The notes: a model not told the origin generated them from the letters alone. A stretch of 64,000 nucleotides of DNA from Candidatus Tiddalikarchaeum anstoanum (GCA_902385255.1 CABMEV010000003.1:128813-192812); one strand, 5' to 3'; positions 32,911-42,456 are shown, counted from the stretch's first letter. Numbers and translations: made by a program.

Positions 32911-35211
32911 TTACTGCTTTTGTTTTTGTATATTTATCAGGTCAAAATAGTGGCCTTTTTCTTTCATTAATTCTTCATGCGTTCCGCTTTCTATTATTCT
33001 TCCGTTGCTCATGACGCATATTATATCCGCATCCATTATGGTTGACAATCTGTGCGCTATTATTATTGTAGTTCTTCCTTCGCTTATTTTCTTAATCGCA
33101 GCCTGTATTAGTTTCTCGCTGTAAGGGTCAATACTGCTTGTTGCTTCGTCCAATATTAATATTTTAGGGTTAATTAATAAGACTCTTGCAAAACATATTA
33201 GCTGCCTCTGCCCGAGGCTTAAGTTAGAACCCATCTCCCTGATTTCCGTGTTATATCCTTCAGGGAGTTCTTTTATGAAATCGTGCAGGCCTAAACTTTT
33301 TGTTATCTTTAAAAATTTCTCGTCTATTTCAGGTTTCTTGTTTAATCCATAATAAATATTTTCAAGTATTGTTCCTGTGAATAAGAAATTATCCTGAGGA
33401 ACCATTCCGATAATGCTTCTTAAATCCTTGATTTTAAAATCTTTAATATTAGTCTTGTCAAGGACTATTTCTCCAGAGTTCACATCATAGAATCGCGCAA
33501 TTAGCTTGGCAACAGTTGATTTTCCCGCCCCTGTTTCCCCTACGAAAGCGACAGTTTTACCTTTTGGTATTACTAAATTTATATTTTTTAAGACGTCGCC
33601 TTTCTTCTGCTCGTTTATCTTTCTGTATTCTTCAATCGCTTTTCTAACATCATTGCTGAACGAGTTTAAATATTTTTTAACATCTTTTTGGGTGCTTAAT
33701 AATTCCAAAATCTGAGTGTTTGATAAATCTTTTTCCTGAACGAAGATATCTATATTGTTAATGTCAAATTCGTTGTTTAAATAAACGGGCGTATACTGCC
33801 CTAATAATCTTTTGTCAAGTATGGATGCGAGTTTATTATAATTCAATTCTGTATTAAAGTTCTGTGCGAATTTAAGTATGACATCATGCTTTTCGGCTAA
33901 AGATTTGACTTTTTTTATAAAGTTTAATCTTTCATCATCTGATAATTCTATAAATCTTTGGACAAAAAGCAGTTTTTTATCATAGTTTAACTCTTTTATA
34001 GAATTATTTACGAAATTAGCCTCGAAAGGAAGCAGTTGTTTCAATATTAGACTAATATCTTTCTTAACATTCTTCTCTCTTGATTTATAGTTGAAACTTA
34101 CATTCTTAAACTCTATGTCTCCTTTTACATCATTAATGTTTTGCGGGTTCGTTGTTTCTGAAATACTGTTTTTCTCGTTTAAAATTCTGTATATTCTTTC
34201 AGAACTAGCCATTGCGCTGTCGCTTATTTGTTTAAACATCAAGATTCCTATTATTGGGAATAATAACTGCATAAGGTACGCGTTAAAAGCGCTTAATTCC
34301 CCTATGGATATACTGCTTCCAAATAAGGTGACGCCGTTGTTTAATAATCCGTATCCTGCGTATAAAATTATCAGGCTCATGAACACATAAACTATAAACG
34401 TAACCAGCGGGAAGAAGAAGCTGAATATTTTTCCAGTTGCAAACATTGCCTCCCTGTTTTCCCAGTTTACTTTGTCGAACTCTTCAAGACTTTCCTTTTC
34501 TCGGCCGTATGATTTGATAACCTTCATTCCGCTTATATTTTGCGAAATAACCTGAGTCACTAAGCTTACTTTCTGTCTCGTTTTTCTAAAAGCTGCTCGT
34601 AACAGGTTATTCAAATATAAAACAATAGTTGTTAACACCGGAACTATAAGCAATGAAAGCAAGGTCATCTCCCAGTTTGAGTTAATCATTAAAAATAGTA
34701 TAACGCCTGCTTTGAACAGGTTTGCAAGCATTATGGCTAATTGCCCGCCAAAAACCATGTTTAACTGGTCAATATCATTTGTTGCTGTGCTGATTATATC
34801 TCCGCTGTTATGCATTTCGAAATACTCCATGCTCATATTTTGAATATTCTTAAACAAATCAAGTCGGATATCCCGTATAATCTCCGCACCATACTTGCCA
34901 AGAAAATAACTTATTATTGACGACCCGAAAAAACTAATAAATAAAATTAACAAGAATTGCGTTGATAAGTTTACTGTTTCTGTTATCGAACCTTTTAATA
35001 TACCCTCATCTATCACTCTTTGCTGAAGATACGGCAGAAACGCACTTAGAACTGTAAACGCAAGCAGTAATACTAGCAGCACCAAAAAAGTGGTTTTATA
35101 AGTTTTAAGGTAATTAAAAAGCCAAAGCCATAATGTTTTATCAGAAATTTCCCCGCTTCTCACCCGGTTTCCGTGCGCTGCTATTCCGGGCCCATGGTCA
35201 TTAGGAGGCAT
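32911..35211 (-). CDS. ABC exporter half with insertion in nucleotide-binding domain
   Basis: A 766-residue half-transporter. Six membrane helices occupy about 40-345. The nucleotide-binding domain starts near 363 (GDIEFKNVSFNY), then a 155-residue helical insertion (about 378-535; LPFEANFVNNSIKELNYDKK) separates the A-loop from Walker A GETGAGKS (558-565). The signature is LSLGQ (664-668) rather than LSGGQ, while Walker B has the catalytic Glu (ILILDEATS, 684-692). The partner at 35212 has the opposite defects, so the two should form a heterodimer with one degenerate site. A GGAGGT 9 nt before the ATG fixes the start; the ATG directly follows the partner's stop. Export of a lipid, peptide or drug is inferred. 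Confidence 0.9.
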   Translation of the reverse strand: MPPNDHGPGIAAHGNRVRSGEISDKTLWLWLFNYLKTYKTTFLVLLVLLLAFTVLSAFLPYLQQRVIDEGILKGSITETVNLSTQFLLILFISFFGSSIISYFLGKYGAEIIRDIRLDLFKNIQNMSMEYFEMHNSGDIISTATNDIDQLNMVFGGQLAIMLANLFKAGVILFLMINSNWEMTLLSLLIVPVLTTIVLYLNNLLRAAFRKTRQKVSLVTQVISQNISGMKVIKSYGREKESLEEFDKVNWENREAMFATGKIFSFFFPLVTFIVYVFMSLIILYAGYGLLNNGVTLFGSSISIGELSAFNAYLMQLLFPIIGILMFKQISDSAMASSERIYRILNEKNSISETTNPQNINDVKGDIEFKNVSFNYKSREKNVKKDISLILKQLLPFEANFVNNSIKELNYDKKLLFVQRFIELSDDERLNFIKKVKSLAEKHDVILKFAQNFNTELNYNKLASILDKRLLGQYTPVYLNNEFDINNIDIFVQEKDLSNTQILELLSTQKDVKKYLNSFSNDVRKAIEEYRKINEQKKGDVLKNINLVIPKGKTVAFVGETGAGKSTVAKLIARFYDVNSGEIVLDKTNIKDFKIKDLRSIIGMVPQDNFLFTGTILENIYYGLNKKPEIDEKFLKITKSLGLHDFIKELPEGYNTEIREMGSNLSLGQRQLICFARVLLINPKILILDEATSSIDPYSEKLIQAAIKKISEGRTTIIIAHRLSTIMDADIICVMSNGRIIESGTHEELMKEKGHYFDLINIQKQKQ

Positions 35212-36978
35212 TTAAAGATTACCTCCTTTTTTTAATTCTAATTCGGCTTCTTTTTGCTTCTTAAATAATGTGTCATAAATATTCGTATACATGATGTTTT
35301 TATTGTATAATTCTTCGTGAATCCCTAATCCAATAATATAACCCTTATCCATGACTAATATCTTATTCGCTTTTTTGAGGTTGCCCACCCTCTGAGTTAT
35401 GATAAAACTAGTTCTGTTTTTCATCAAGTAATCCAGCGCTGTTTGTATTTTATACTCAGTTTCCGTATCCACTGCGCTCGTGCTGTCATCTAATATTAAT
35501 ATTTTTGGCTGCAATATTAATGCGCGGGCTATAGCGACTCTTTGTTTTTGTCCGCCGCTTAAGCTGCTTCCCCTCTCTCCAACAATTGTATCATAACCTT
35601 TTGGAAGCGTCATTATAAAATCATGAATGTTCGCGTGTTTTCCTGCATCTATTACTTCCTCCATGGTTGCATTTGGCCTCCCGAATCTTATATTGTCCGC
35701 TATGCTAATATTAAATAAGAATACTTCCTGGCTGCAGAAGCCAATCTGGCTTCTTAAATTGCTTATCTTATAATCTTTAACATTTACATTATCTATGTAA
35801 ACTGCACCTTTATCAACGTCGTAATATCGAGGTATTAGATTGATTAAAGACGTTTTTCCGCTTCCAGTTGTTCCAACTATTGCAACACGTTCGCCTTTTT
35901 TTATCTTAAAGTTTAAATTTTTCAGAACTAATGAATTACTTACGTATCCAAAACTAACATTTTTGAATTCAACATCGCCTTCAATGAATTTTGATACAGG
36001 ATTTGGTTTTTCCACTATTTCAGTTGTTGTTTCAATGATTTCATTTACTCTCTTTAAGCTCGCTCCAGCTTGGACAAAGTCTATTACAACATGGCCGAAA
36101 TTTCCAAGGGACATGCCAAGCATGCTCATGTAAGAGACGAATGCGAGAAGTGTACCTATATCAATGGATTGGTTTAAAACAAGCAGCCCTCCGAAAACTA
36201 ATGAGAAGACGATTAAAAGGTTTAGGATTATTAATCCTGAATTTGTAATAATTGTCTGATATTTTATTGTTTCAATTGTGTCAGTTCTGAATGCATTATT
36301 TTTGTTGTTAAATTTTTTTAATTCTTTGTTTTCCGCGCTGAATATTCTGACAACTGCTGCGCCGACCAAGTTTTCTTTTATAATAGTAGTCAAGTGGCCG
36401 AAATTATTCCTCGATTTTAAAAAAGCAGCGCTTATTTTATTGTAGCAAAAAAATATGACTGCTATGTATATTAAGACACCCATTAACACCGCCAAGACAG
36501 AGATTTTAACAGTTAAATAGCAGCCAATAGTAACTCCTATAAATGATAATATTGAAGTAATAAACTGGTTTGCACTTCTGGTAAAGATTAAGTTTGAATT
36601 TTCTATATCACTTGTTACCCTTGAAACTAAATCTCCTGATTCCGTGCTGTCAAAAAATCTGAAGCCCTGCCTGTTAATACTTTCATAAATATCTTTTCTT
36701 ATATAGTACTGCGATTTTGTTCCAACGCTTGATGTAAAATATCTCCCCAGCCCTTCTATTAAGCTGCCAAGTACTGCGCATACAACTGCTATAAAAAACC
36801 AGAAAAACAACCCGGATAGTGATAATGTTTTATTAATAATTGCATTAATAACTGTTTTGGCTACTAACGGTATGGCTATTACAAAGCAAGTGCTTACGAA
36901 CATTAAAAATACTGCCAGAAAAAATTCTTTCTTGCTGCGCAGCATGTATTTTGCAACTAAACTTAGGTTATTGCTCAT
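35212..36978 (-). CDS. ABC exporter half, partner subunit
   Basis: A half-transporter of 588 residues with six membrane helices (about 15-310) and a C-terminal nucleotide-binding domain: Walker A VGTTGSGKTS, canonical signature LSGGQKQR, and Walker B ILILDDSTS, where Asp replaces the catalytic Glu. This is the classic degenerate-site subunit of heterodimeric exporters. The start is ATG 36978 (MSNNLS), 7 nt after GAGGTG; the frame can be read two codons further upstream from TTG. It overlaps the AbrB-like gene by 11 bp, which makes the operon regulator-subunit-subunit. Confidence 0.9.
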   Translation of the reverse strand: MSNNLSLVAKYMLRSKKEFFLAVFLMFVSTCFVIAIPLVAKTVINAIINKTLSLSGLFFWFFIAVVCAVLGSLIEGLGRYFTSSVGTKSQYYIRKDIYESINRQGFRFFDSTESGDLVSRVTSDIENSNLIFTRSANQFITSILSFIGVTIGCYLTVKISVLAVLMGVLIYIAVIFFCYNKISAAFLKSRNNFGHLTTIIKENLVGAAVVRIFSAENKELKKFNNKNNAFRTDTIETIKYQTIITNSGLIILNLLIVFSLVFGGLLVLNQSIDIGTLLAFVSYMSMLGMSLGNFGHVVIDFVQAGASLKRVNEIIETTTEIVEKPNPVSKFIEGDVEFKNVSFGYVSNSLVLKNLNFKIKKGERVAIVGTTGSGKTSLINLIPRYYDVDKGAVYIDNVNVKDYKISNLRSQIGFCSQEVFLFNISIADNIRFGRPNATMEEVIDAGKHANIHDFIMTLPKGYDTIVGERGSSLSGGQKQRVAIARALILQPKILILDDSTSAVDTETEYKIQTALDYLMKNRTSFIITQRVGNLKKANKILVMDKGYIIGLGIHEELYNKNIMYTNIYDTLFKKQKEAELELKKGGNL

Positions 36979-37345
36979 TTTCAAGCACCTCGAATTTTTT
37001 AAGCAAAGTATTTAATTTTGTTTTTAAGCAGTTAAAGTCAAGAAGCAGCAGGCAGCTTCCTTTCTTTTTCATAACAAGGAATTTCATGCCTTCTTTTATG
37101 TTGTGTTCGTCTCTTAAAGTTTTAGGCAGTATTATCTGGCCGCTGTCCTGTACTTTATTATTTTCGAACAATACACCTATCTTCGGCGGGGTGTCTTTAG
37201 TTATTAATATCCCTGTCATTTTTTTTAAGAATACAATATTGACGAATTCTCCTGATTTTATGCCAAAATCCCTTCTCACATCTAAGGGGAGGCATATCTG
37301 GCCCCTGTTTCCGACGTTTACCAGTCCATAAAAATCAAAATTCAT
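36968..37345 (-). CDS. Double AbrB/SpoVT-type DNA-binding protein
   Basis: From ATG 37345 (MNFDFYGLVNVG) the protein has 125 residues with two swapped-hairpin domains in tandem: GLVNVGNRGQICLPLDVRRD (about 7-50) and NNKVQDSGQIILPKTLRDEH (about 65-105). A single polypeptide with both hairpins would mimic the AbrB dimer. The C-terminal tail is helical. It is the first gene of the ABC operon, and two palindromes lie at and just before its start, so it probably represses its own operon. An upstream TTG start is possible but would lie inside the second palindrome. Confidence 0.8.
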   Translation of the reverse strand: MNFDFYGLVNVGNRGQICLPLDVRRDFGIKSGEFVNIVFLKKMTGILITKDTPPKIGVLFENNKVQDSGQIILPKTLRDEHNIKEGMKFLVMKKKGSCLLLLDFNCLKTKLNTLLKKFEVLENEQ

Positions 37346-37355
37346 ATAGATATGA
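37342..37355. promoter_or_regulatory. Operator candidate at start of AbrB-like gene, copy 1
   Basis: TCATAT-AG-ATATGA, a perfect inverted repeat that includes the start codon of the AbrB-like gene. It shares the half-site TCATA with copy 2, 3 bp away. Confidence 0.5.
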
Positions 37356-37357
37356 AA

Positions 37358-37373
37358 ATCATACAAATATGAT
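37358..37373. promoter_or_regulatory. Operator candidate upstream of AbrB-like gene, copy 2
   Basis: ATCATA-CAAA-TATGAT, a perfect inverted repeat just upstream of the AbrB-like gene. With copy 1 it forms a paired site as expected for a dimer or two tandem hairpins. Confidence 0.5.
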
Positions 37374-37413
37374 TTAAAAAACTTATGAAATTTAATTGAA
37401 GTCTGGTATTTTT

Positions 37414-37698
37414 TTAATTAGTTCTTCTTTTGTTAAGTATGTGCGACTGAGCCCGGCAAAGGAGCTCTAGAGCTGTAGCATTGTTATCGAACTTAACTTC
37501 TTGTTGGGTAAGGTATTTCTTAACCTCTCTTTCTATATCTTCATTGTTGTAATTGCCTTCTATAAATTCATACCCTGCGGATTCTACGCCGTTAAATTCG
37601 TATTTTGTAAACATCTTAATTATCCCATTCTCCTGCATCCTAAGCCAGTCTGTTAAAAATGCTTCGCTGACGGGTTTATTTTCAATTTTCGTTGCCAT
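37414..37698 (-). CDS. Hypothetical small protein
   Basis: A 94-residue soluble protein with no recognised family; it starts MATKIENKPVSEAFLTDW and ends with a basic stretch. It is divergent from gatD; the 130 bp between them hold both promoters. No metal-binding or catalytic motif is visible. Confidence 0.5.
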   Translation of the reverse strand: MATKIENKPVSEAFLTDWLRMQENGIIKMFTKYEFNGVESAGYEFIEGNYNNEDIEREVKKYLTQQEVKFDNNATALELLCRAQSHILNKRRTN

Positions 37699-37829
37699 AC
37701 TAGATTATTAGAAAAAAATGGGTGTAAAAAGCTTGCGGTATTAGAAAAACATTTAAGCCTGTTTTTCCCTAATATATTATCTTTTTTAAGAAAAATTATT
37801 AAACGAGTTCGGTATTTTCTAACTAATTA

Positions 37830-39158
37830 ATGTACTCCAAGAAAGTTTTAGGATACTTGAAAAAGAAGAGAATCAGCGTGGGAGACACCGTTGAACTGCA
37901 GACAACTTATGATAAGGTTAAGGGATTACTTCTTGACAGGCCAAACTACCTGGATGAGGATACTCTGATAATAAAATTAGACAATGGTTATAATACTGGA
38001 ATAAACCTGAGAAATATTGACTCGGTTAACGTGGTAAAGAAGGCTGAGGTGGAGATTAAGAGCAATAAGGGCTCAGCTCAGAATGTTAAAAAACCTTTCA
38101 TAAGCATACTTCATACAGGGGGTACGATAGCAAGCAAGGTTGATTACAAAACAGGAGGAGTCATATCAAGATTTGAACCAAGCGAATTAATCAATATGTT
38201 TCCTGAATTGAAAAATTACGGGAACATTCACAGCTTATTCATGGGAAACATGTTCAGCGATGACATGCGATTTGCCCACTATGCCAAGATGGCAGATTAT
38301 GTGACTAAAGAGATCGAGAACGGGACTAGTGGTGTCATAATAACGCACGGCACGGATACTATGGCTTATACTTCTGCAGCGTTAAGTTTCATATTTGACA
38401 ATATTCCAATACCAGTACTTCTTGTCGGGGCGCAGCGAAGCAGCGACAGGGGAAGCAGTGATGCAGGAATGAATTTGGTATGCGCTGCGAAATTTATCAA
38501 GAATTCAGACTTTCGAGGTGTTGCTATATGCATGCACGGCTCATCAAGCGATGATTACTGCAACATAATGCGGGGTGTGAACGTGAGGAAGCTCCACTCA
38601 AGCAGGAGGGATGCGTTCAAACCTGTTAATGGAAATATTATCGCAAAGGTTGACTACTTGGGTGATGATATAACTTTTATTTCAGATTATCAGAGAAGAA
38701 GCGGTAAGGCTGGAATTTTTAGAGTGAATCCGAAGATGGAGGATAAAGTTGCAGTATTGAAAGTCCACACTAACATGCATGCAGAACAATTCGCGTTTTA
38801 CAGGACAGCCAAGTATAAAGGCTTAATCATTGAAGGTACAGGACTTGGCCATGCGCCGATAAATGAGATAGATATTCCGACAAAGGAGCATACAAGGATT
38901 CGAAACGAACTCGAAAAATTAGTCGAGTCCGGATGCACTGTTGTGATGTGCACTCAGACAATATTCGGAAGCGTTAATATGAACGTTTACAGCCCGGGCA
39001 GGGAGATGCAGCACTTTGGAATAATACCTGGATACAGCATGACTACTGAAACTGCATTCGTGAAACTTGCATGGCTGCTTGCCAATGACAAGAAAAATAT
39101 CCGAAAATTAATGATTGAGAATTTAAGAGGGGAGATAGTAAAGAGGTTGATAGTATGA
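37830..39158 (+). CDS. gatD: Glutamyl-tRNA(Gln) amidotransferase subunit D
   Basis: A 442-residue protein. Residues 1-80 are the small beta-barrel N-terminal domain (KKKRISVGDTVELQ). The asparaginase-type domain follows with the active-site threonine in HTGGTIAS (about 95-102), THGTDTMAY (about 170-178) and the lysine region TGLGHAP. It hydrolyses Gln to release ammonia, which GatE uses on Glu-tRNA-Gln. GatDE is specific to archaea. It overlaps gatE by 4 bp (ATGA), so the two subunits are made together. Confidence 0.97.
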   Translation: MYSKKVLGYLKKKRISVGDTVELQTTYDKVKGLLLDRPNYLDEDTLIIKLDNGYNTGINLRNIDSVNVVKKAEVEIKSNKGSAQNVKKPFISILHTGGTIASKVDYKTGGVISRFEPSELINMFPELKNYGNIHSLFMGNMFSDDMRFAHYAKMADYVTKEIENGTSGVIITHGTDTMAYTSAALSFIFDNIPIPVLLVGAQRSSDRGSSDAGMNLVCAAKFIKNSDFRGVAICMHGSSSDDYCNIMRGVNVRKLHSSRRDAFKPVNGNIIAKVDYLGDDITFISDYQRRSGKAGIFRVNPKMEDKVAVLKVHTNMHAEQFAFYRTAKYKGLIIEGTGLGHAPINEIDIPTKEHTRIRNELEKLVESGCTVVMCTQTIFGSVNMNVYSPGREMQHFGIIPGYSMTTETAFVKLAWLLANDKKNIRKLMIENLRGEIVKRLIV

Positions 39159-40966
39159 GATGCGGATTAGAGCTTCACATGCAGTTAGATACTGGAAAAC
39201 TTTACTGCAGGTGCCCTAACATTATTAAAATGGATGAGAAGCCGGACTATGTCATAAAAAGAAAATTGCGCGCTGTTGTCGGCGAAACAGGAGAACTTGA
39301 CATAGCCGCAAAAAGGGAAGAGGAGAAGCATAGGGTTATACATTATAATTGCTACAACGATTCAGTATGCCTCGTTGATACTGATGAAGAACCTCCAAAA
39401 GAAGTTGATGATAAAGCATTCAGGGCAGCTCTCGAGATAGCATTACTGCTTAATATGAAGCCTGTTGACGAGTTTCACATAATGAGGAAGTTAATAATAG
39501 ACGGAAGCGCCGTCGGAGGATTTCAAAGAACAGGGCTGCTTGCAAACAATGGTTATATACAAACCAGTCTTGGGAAAGTCAGGATTAAGACGTTAATGCT
39601 TGAAGAGGACAGCGCTAAGAGAGTGGATGATAACTCCTTCTCGCTTGACAGGTTAGGCATCCCTCTTGTTGAAGTCGGCACTGAAGCTGACATTACAGAC
39701 CCAAACCAGGCAAAGGAGGCTGCTGAAAAGATTGGGATGCTTTCAAAATTCACAGGAAAACTAATGAGAGGTATAGGGACTATACGCCAGGATGTTAATG
39801 TCTCAATAGAGGGAGGAGACCGTGTTGAAATAAAAGGCGTGCAGGACTTGAGGATGATGCCTGATTTCGTAAAATTAGAAGTTGAAAGGCAGCAAAAAAT
39901 ATTACTTATACGCGACGAATTGAACAAGAAAAAGGCAGTGTTGAAAAAATTTGAGGATTTGTCAAAACTATTTGAGCATACTAACTGCACTTTTATCAAG
40001 AAAGCGCTCATCGAAGGCGAGCACGTAATAGGTGCAAGGTTCACTAATGCTAAGGGAATCCTTGGAACTATAATCCAGGCTGATAAGAGGTTCGGCAAGG
40101 AAATAGCAGAGTACTTGAATGTTTATACCGGCGTGAAAGGGATACTTCACCTTGACGAATTGCCCAATTACGGGGTTACGAAGGAGGAAGTCGCTAAAGT
40201 ATTGAAGGAATTGAAATGCGATGATAATGATTCATTCATACTTGTTATGTGCGAGCAGACAGAGAGGTCAAATGTAGAATTCATAATTAAAGAAAGAGTA
40301 GAACAAGCATACAAGGGTGTTTTTAGGGAGGTTAGGGCTCCAAACCATACGAACGGAACTACCAGTTTCATGAGGCCTCTTCCTGGAAGCGCGAGAATGT
40401 ATCCTGAGACTGATATTCCTGTGGTCAGGGTGACTGGTGAACTTGTCGGCGAGATTATAACTCATTTAAGCCAGACTCCTGAGCAGAAGTACGACTTCCT
40501 TATAGGTTCAGGATTAAACAACGAATTGGCTCAGCAGCTACTTCATAACATTGACAAATTAGTGTTATTCGAGAAAGTGATTAATGAAACTGAGGTTGAT
40601 AATAAGATTGCTGCGTCATTAATACTTAACAACCCTGTTGAAGAATTAAAAGTTGACTCAGTAATTAACGTGTTCAAGCTTTTTGACAAAGGCGCTTTCA
40701 GCAAAGAGGCTGTTCCTTCAATTATTGAAAGATTGAAAAAAGAGGATTTTGAAAAAGTAGTGAATGATTATAGGTCAGTGTCAACCAAGACTGTGATGAA
40801 TCTCGTCTTGGAAAGGATTGACTATCACGCTTCTGAAATATTTGATGAGAGGGCGTTTGGTGTTATCATGAAGGAGTTAATGGCGGAGTTAAGAGGCAGA
40901 GTTGACGCTTCAGATTTGAGCAAGGTTTTAAAGGAAGAGCTTGAAAAAAAGAAACTGCTGAAATAA
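39155..40966 (+). CDS. gatE: Glutamyl-tRNA(Gln) amidotransferase subunit E
   Basis: A 603-residue protein. The N-terminal cradle domain starts GLELHMQLDTGKLYCRCP and includes the kinase site that activates Glu on tRNA. A GAD-type insertion related to AspRS lies at about 260-400, and the C-terminal YqeY-like helical tail (about 450-603) binds the tRNA elbow. It transfers ammonia from GatD. The tRNA-Gln(TTG) at 12889 is its likely substrate. No defect is visible; length is usual (about 620). Confidence 0.97.
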   Translation: MRCGLELHMQLDTGKLYCRCPNIIKMDEKPDYVIKRKLRAVVGETGELDIAAKREEEKHRVIHYNCYNDSVCLVDTDEEPPKEVDDKAFRAALEIALLLNMKPVDEFHIMRKLIIDGSAVGGFQRTGLLANNGYIQTSLGKVRIKTLMLEEDSAKRVDDNSFSLDRLGIPLVEVGTEADITDPNQAKEAAEKIGMLSKFTGKLMRGIGTIRQDVNVSIEGGDRVEIKGVQDLRMMPDFVKLEVERQQKILLIRDELNKKKAVLKKFEDLSKLFEHTNCTFIKKALIEGEHVIGARFTNAKGILGTIIQADKRFGKEIAEYLNVYTGVKGILHLDELPNYGVTKEEVAKVLKELKCDDNDSFILVMCEQTERSNVEFIIKERVEQAYKGVFREVRAPNHTNGTTSFMRPLPGSARMYPETDIPVVRVTGELVGEIITHLSQTPEQKYDFLIGSGLNNELAQQLLHNIDKLVLFEKVINETEVDNKIAASLILNNPVEELKVDSVINVFKLFDKGAFSKEAVPSIIERLKKEDFEKVVNDYRSVSTKTVMNLVLERIDYHASEIFDERAFGVIMKELMAELRGRVDASDLSKVLKEELEKKKLLK

Positions 40967-41004
40967 AAAAAAGTTTTTAAAACACTATATGTTTCAAACT
41001 AGTT

Positions 41005-41490
41005 ATGATATCCGTTAATAGTGAAGGAATCAGCGTTGACAGAGGATCTTCTGAGAATATCAGCAAACTTTTATGGGATTTTTTAAGCGTTACCGGCACC
41101 CGTTTTAACATGATAGTATTAGACTGCAGCGACGAGGTTGAATACGCTCATAATTTCAAATTTTTAAAACATAAGAATGCAAGAATAGGTGTGTTCTCGG
41201 TGACTAATGAGGATGAGTATCAGTCACTGATAAGCGCTTTCAGCGAGGCAACAATCAGCGATTTTTACATAACTGCCAATACATCATTTAATGTCATATT
41301 AGATACGTGCAACAATCCTGAATTCTACGACGATCAGGAAGGATTCCTGATTAAAGCATACTTATTGGAGTACCCGCAGACTATTCATATTGAAGAGACT
41401 GGATTCTTCATTGACTTTAACAATTTTAAGACTGTGAAATACCAGTTAACTAACGTTGCTAAAAAATATGAGGCAAAATCTAAAAAATGA
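41005..41490 (+). CDS. Hypothetical protein upstream of METTL5-like methyltransferase
   Basis: A 161-residue soluble protein of alternating strands and helices, with no family recognised. It is 38 bp after gatE, with ATG overlapping none, and its stop overlaps the methyltransferase start by 4 bp (ATGA), so the two are coupled. It could be a partner or activator of the enzyme, as Trmt112 is for METTL5 in eukaryotes; this comparison is inference only, and no zinc-binding Cys motif of Trmt112 is present. Confidence 0.55.
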   Translation: MISVNSEGISVDRGSSENISKLLWDFLSVTGTRFNMIVLDCSDEVEYAHNFKFLKHKNARIGVFSVTNEDEYQSLISAFSEATISDFYITANTSFNVILDTCNNPEFYDDQEGFLIKAYLLEYPQTIHIEETGFFIDFNNFKTVKYQLTNVAKKYEAKSKK

Positions 41491-42077
41491 CTTTGAAGAC
41501 TATTGCCATAGCTGTTTCTAAATTAAAGGATTATACGGGCAAGAAGCCCAGTCTTGAACAATATACTACTCCATCGGATATTGCTGCAAGATTGTCATGG
41601 CTTGCCTTCATGAATGGGGATATTGAAGATAAAGCAGTCTCCGACCTTGGCTGCGGAAATGGCATACTAGGAATAAGCGCTCTACTACTTGGAGCTAGAA
41701 GTGTAACTTTCGTGGACGTTGACGAGAGAGCTCTTGACATAACAGAGTCAAACTGCAAAAGCTTGAAGTTCGAGAATTATAAATTAGTGAATGAGAACGT
41801 TGCAGACTTCCATGAAAAATGCGACACTGTAATAATGAATCCTCCTTTCGGGGTGCAGACGCCAGGACTTGACATATTATTCCTGAAGCAGGCTGCACTG
41901 CTTGCGAAAAAAGTATACTTGGTGTATAAGGGTGACGGCCTTAAAATAATAGTAAAAAACCTGCCTAATCATAAGATTACTCTTTTAGACGAGGCGGAAT
42001 TAGCGTTAAAGAACCAGTTCTCGTTTCATACGAGAGAAAAGAGTAAGACTAAGATAATACTGGTAAAGATAGAGTAA
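41487..42077 (+). CDS. METTL5-like N6-adenine RNA methyltransferase
   Basis: The 196-residue enzyme has the SAM site DLGCGNGILGISALLLGA (about 50-67), FVDVDERAL (about 72-80) and the catalytic motif NPPFGVQ (about 113-119), which places it with adenine-N6 methyltransferases. The N-terminal LEQYTTPSDIAARLSW is the hallmark of the METTL5 group, which modifies an adenine in small-subunit rRNA in archaea and eukaryotes. The rRNA target is inferred. It is coupled to the gene before it by a 4-bp overlap. Confidence 0.88.
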   Translation: MTLKTIAIAVSKLKDYTGKKPSLEQYTTPSDIAARLSWLAFMNGDIEDKAVSDLGCGNGILGISALLLGARSVTFVDVDERALDITESNCKSLKFENYKLVNENVADFHEKCDTVIMNPPFGVQTPGLDILFLKQAALLAKKVYLVYKGDGLKIIVKNLPNHKITLLDEAELALKNQFSFHTREKSKTKIILVKIE

Positions 42078-42090
42078 CAAATTATTTTTT

Positions 42091-42420
42091 TTATACTCTT
42101 TTGTCGATTTTTAATTTCTCATAACAAGCGTTCGCTATCCGTTTGGCTTTGTTAAAAAGTAATATGTCCGATAACTGGCTGCCGAAATCTCCTTCGAATA
42201 ATCTTTTGTTCAATTCGTAAAATTCGTCAACGGCATTTCCTTTTGTTGCTTCCCCTTCGGTGAATAAGTACTCGGTGAATTTTTTGACGCTTACTCTCCC
42301 TGTTTTTAAATTACAGCCGTTAATTGCATAAGATTCTATTAGCTTATTCAGGTTAGGCTGTTCAAACGCGTTATTAAACACATCCTCTTTCTGGGATTCT
42401 CTTTCAAATACAGGTCTCAT
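42091..42420 (-). CDS. Hypothetical protein
   Basis: A 109-residue soluble helical protein of no known family. It is on the same strand as pyruvate kinase, 37 bp downstream of it on the minus strand, so it may be cotranscribed. Nothing in the sequence gives a function. Confidence 0.5.
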   Translation of the reverse strand: MRPVFERESQKEDVFNNAFEQPNLNKLIESYAINGCNLKTGRVSVKKFTEYLFTEGEATKGNAVDEFYELNKRLFEGDFGSQLSDILLFNKAKRIANACYEKLKIDKRV

Positions 42421-42456
42421 TAAGTTTGGACTATGATTATTTGCTTAAAAATATTT

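Noticed and set aside
41531-41898. Minus-strand ORFs inside the METTL5-like gene
   Set aside because: They are antisense shadows without motifs; the plus-strand gene has a full methyltransferase core.
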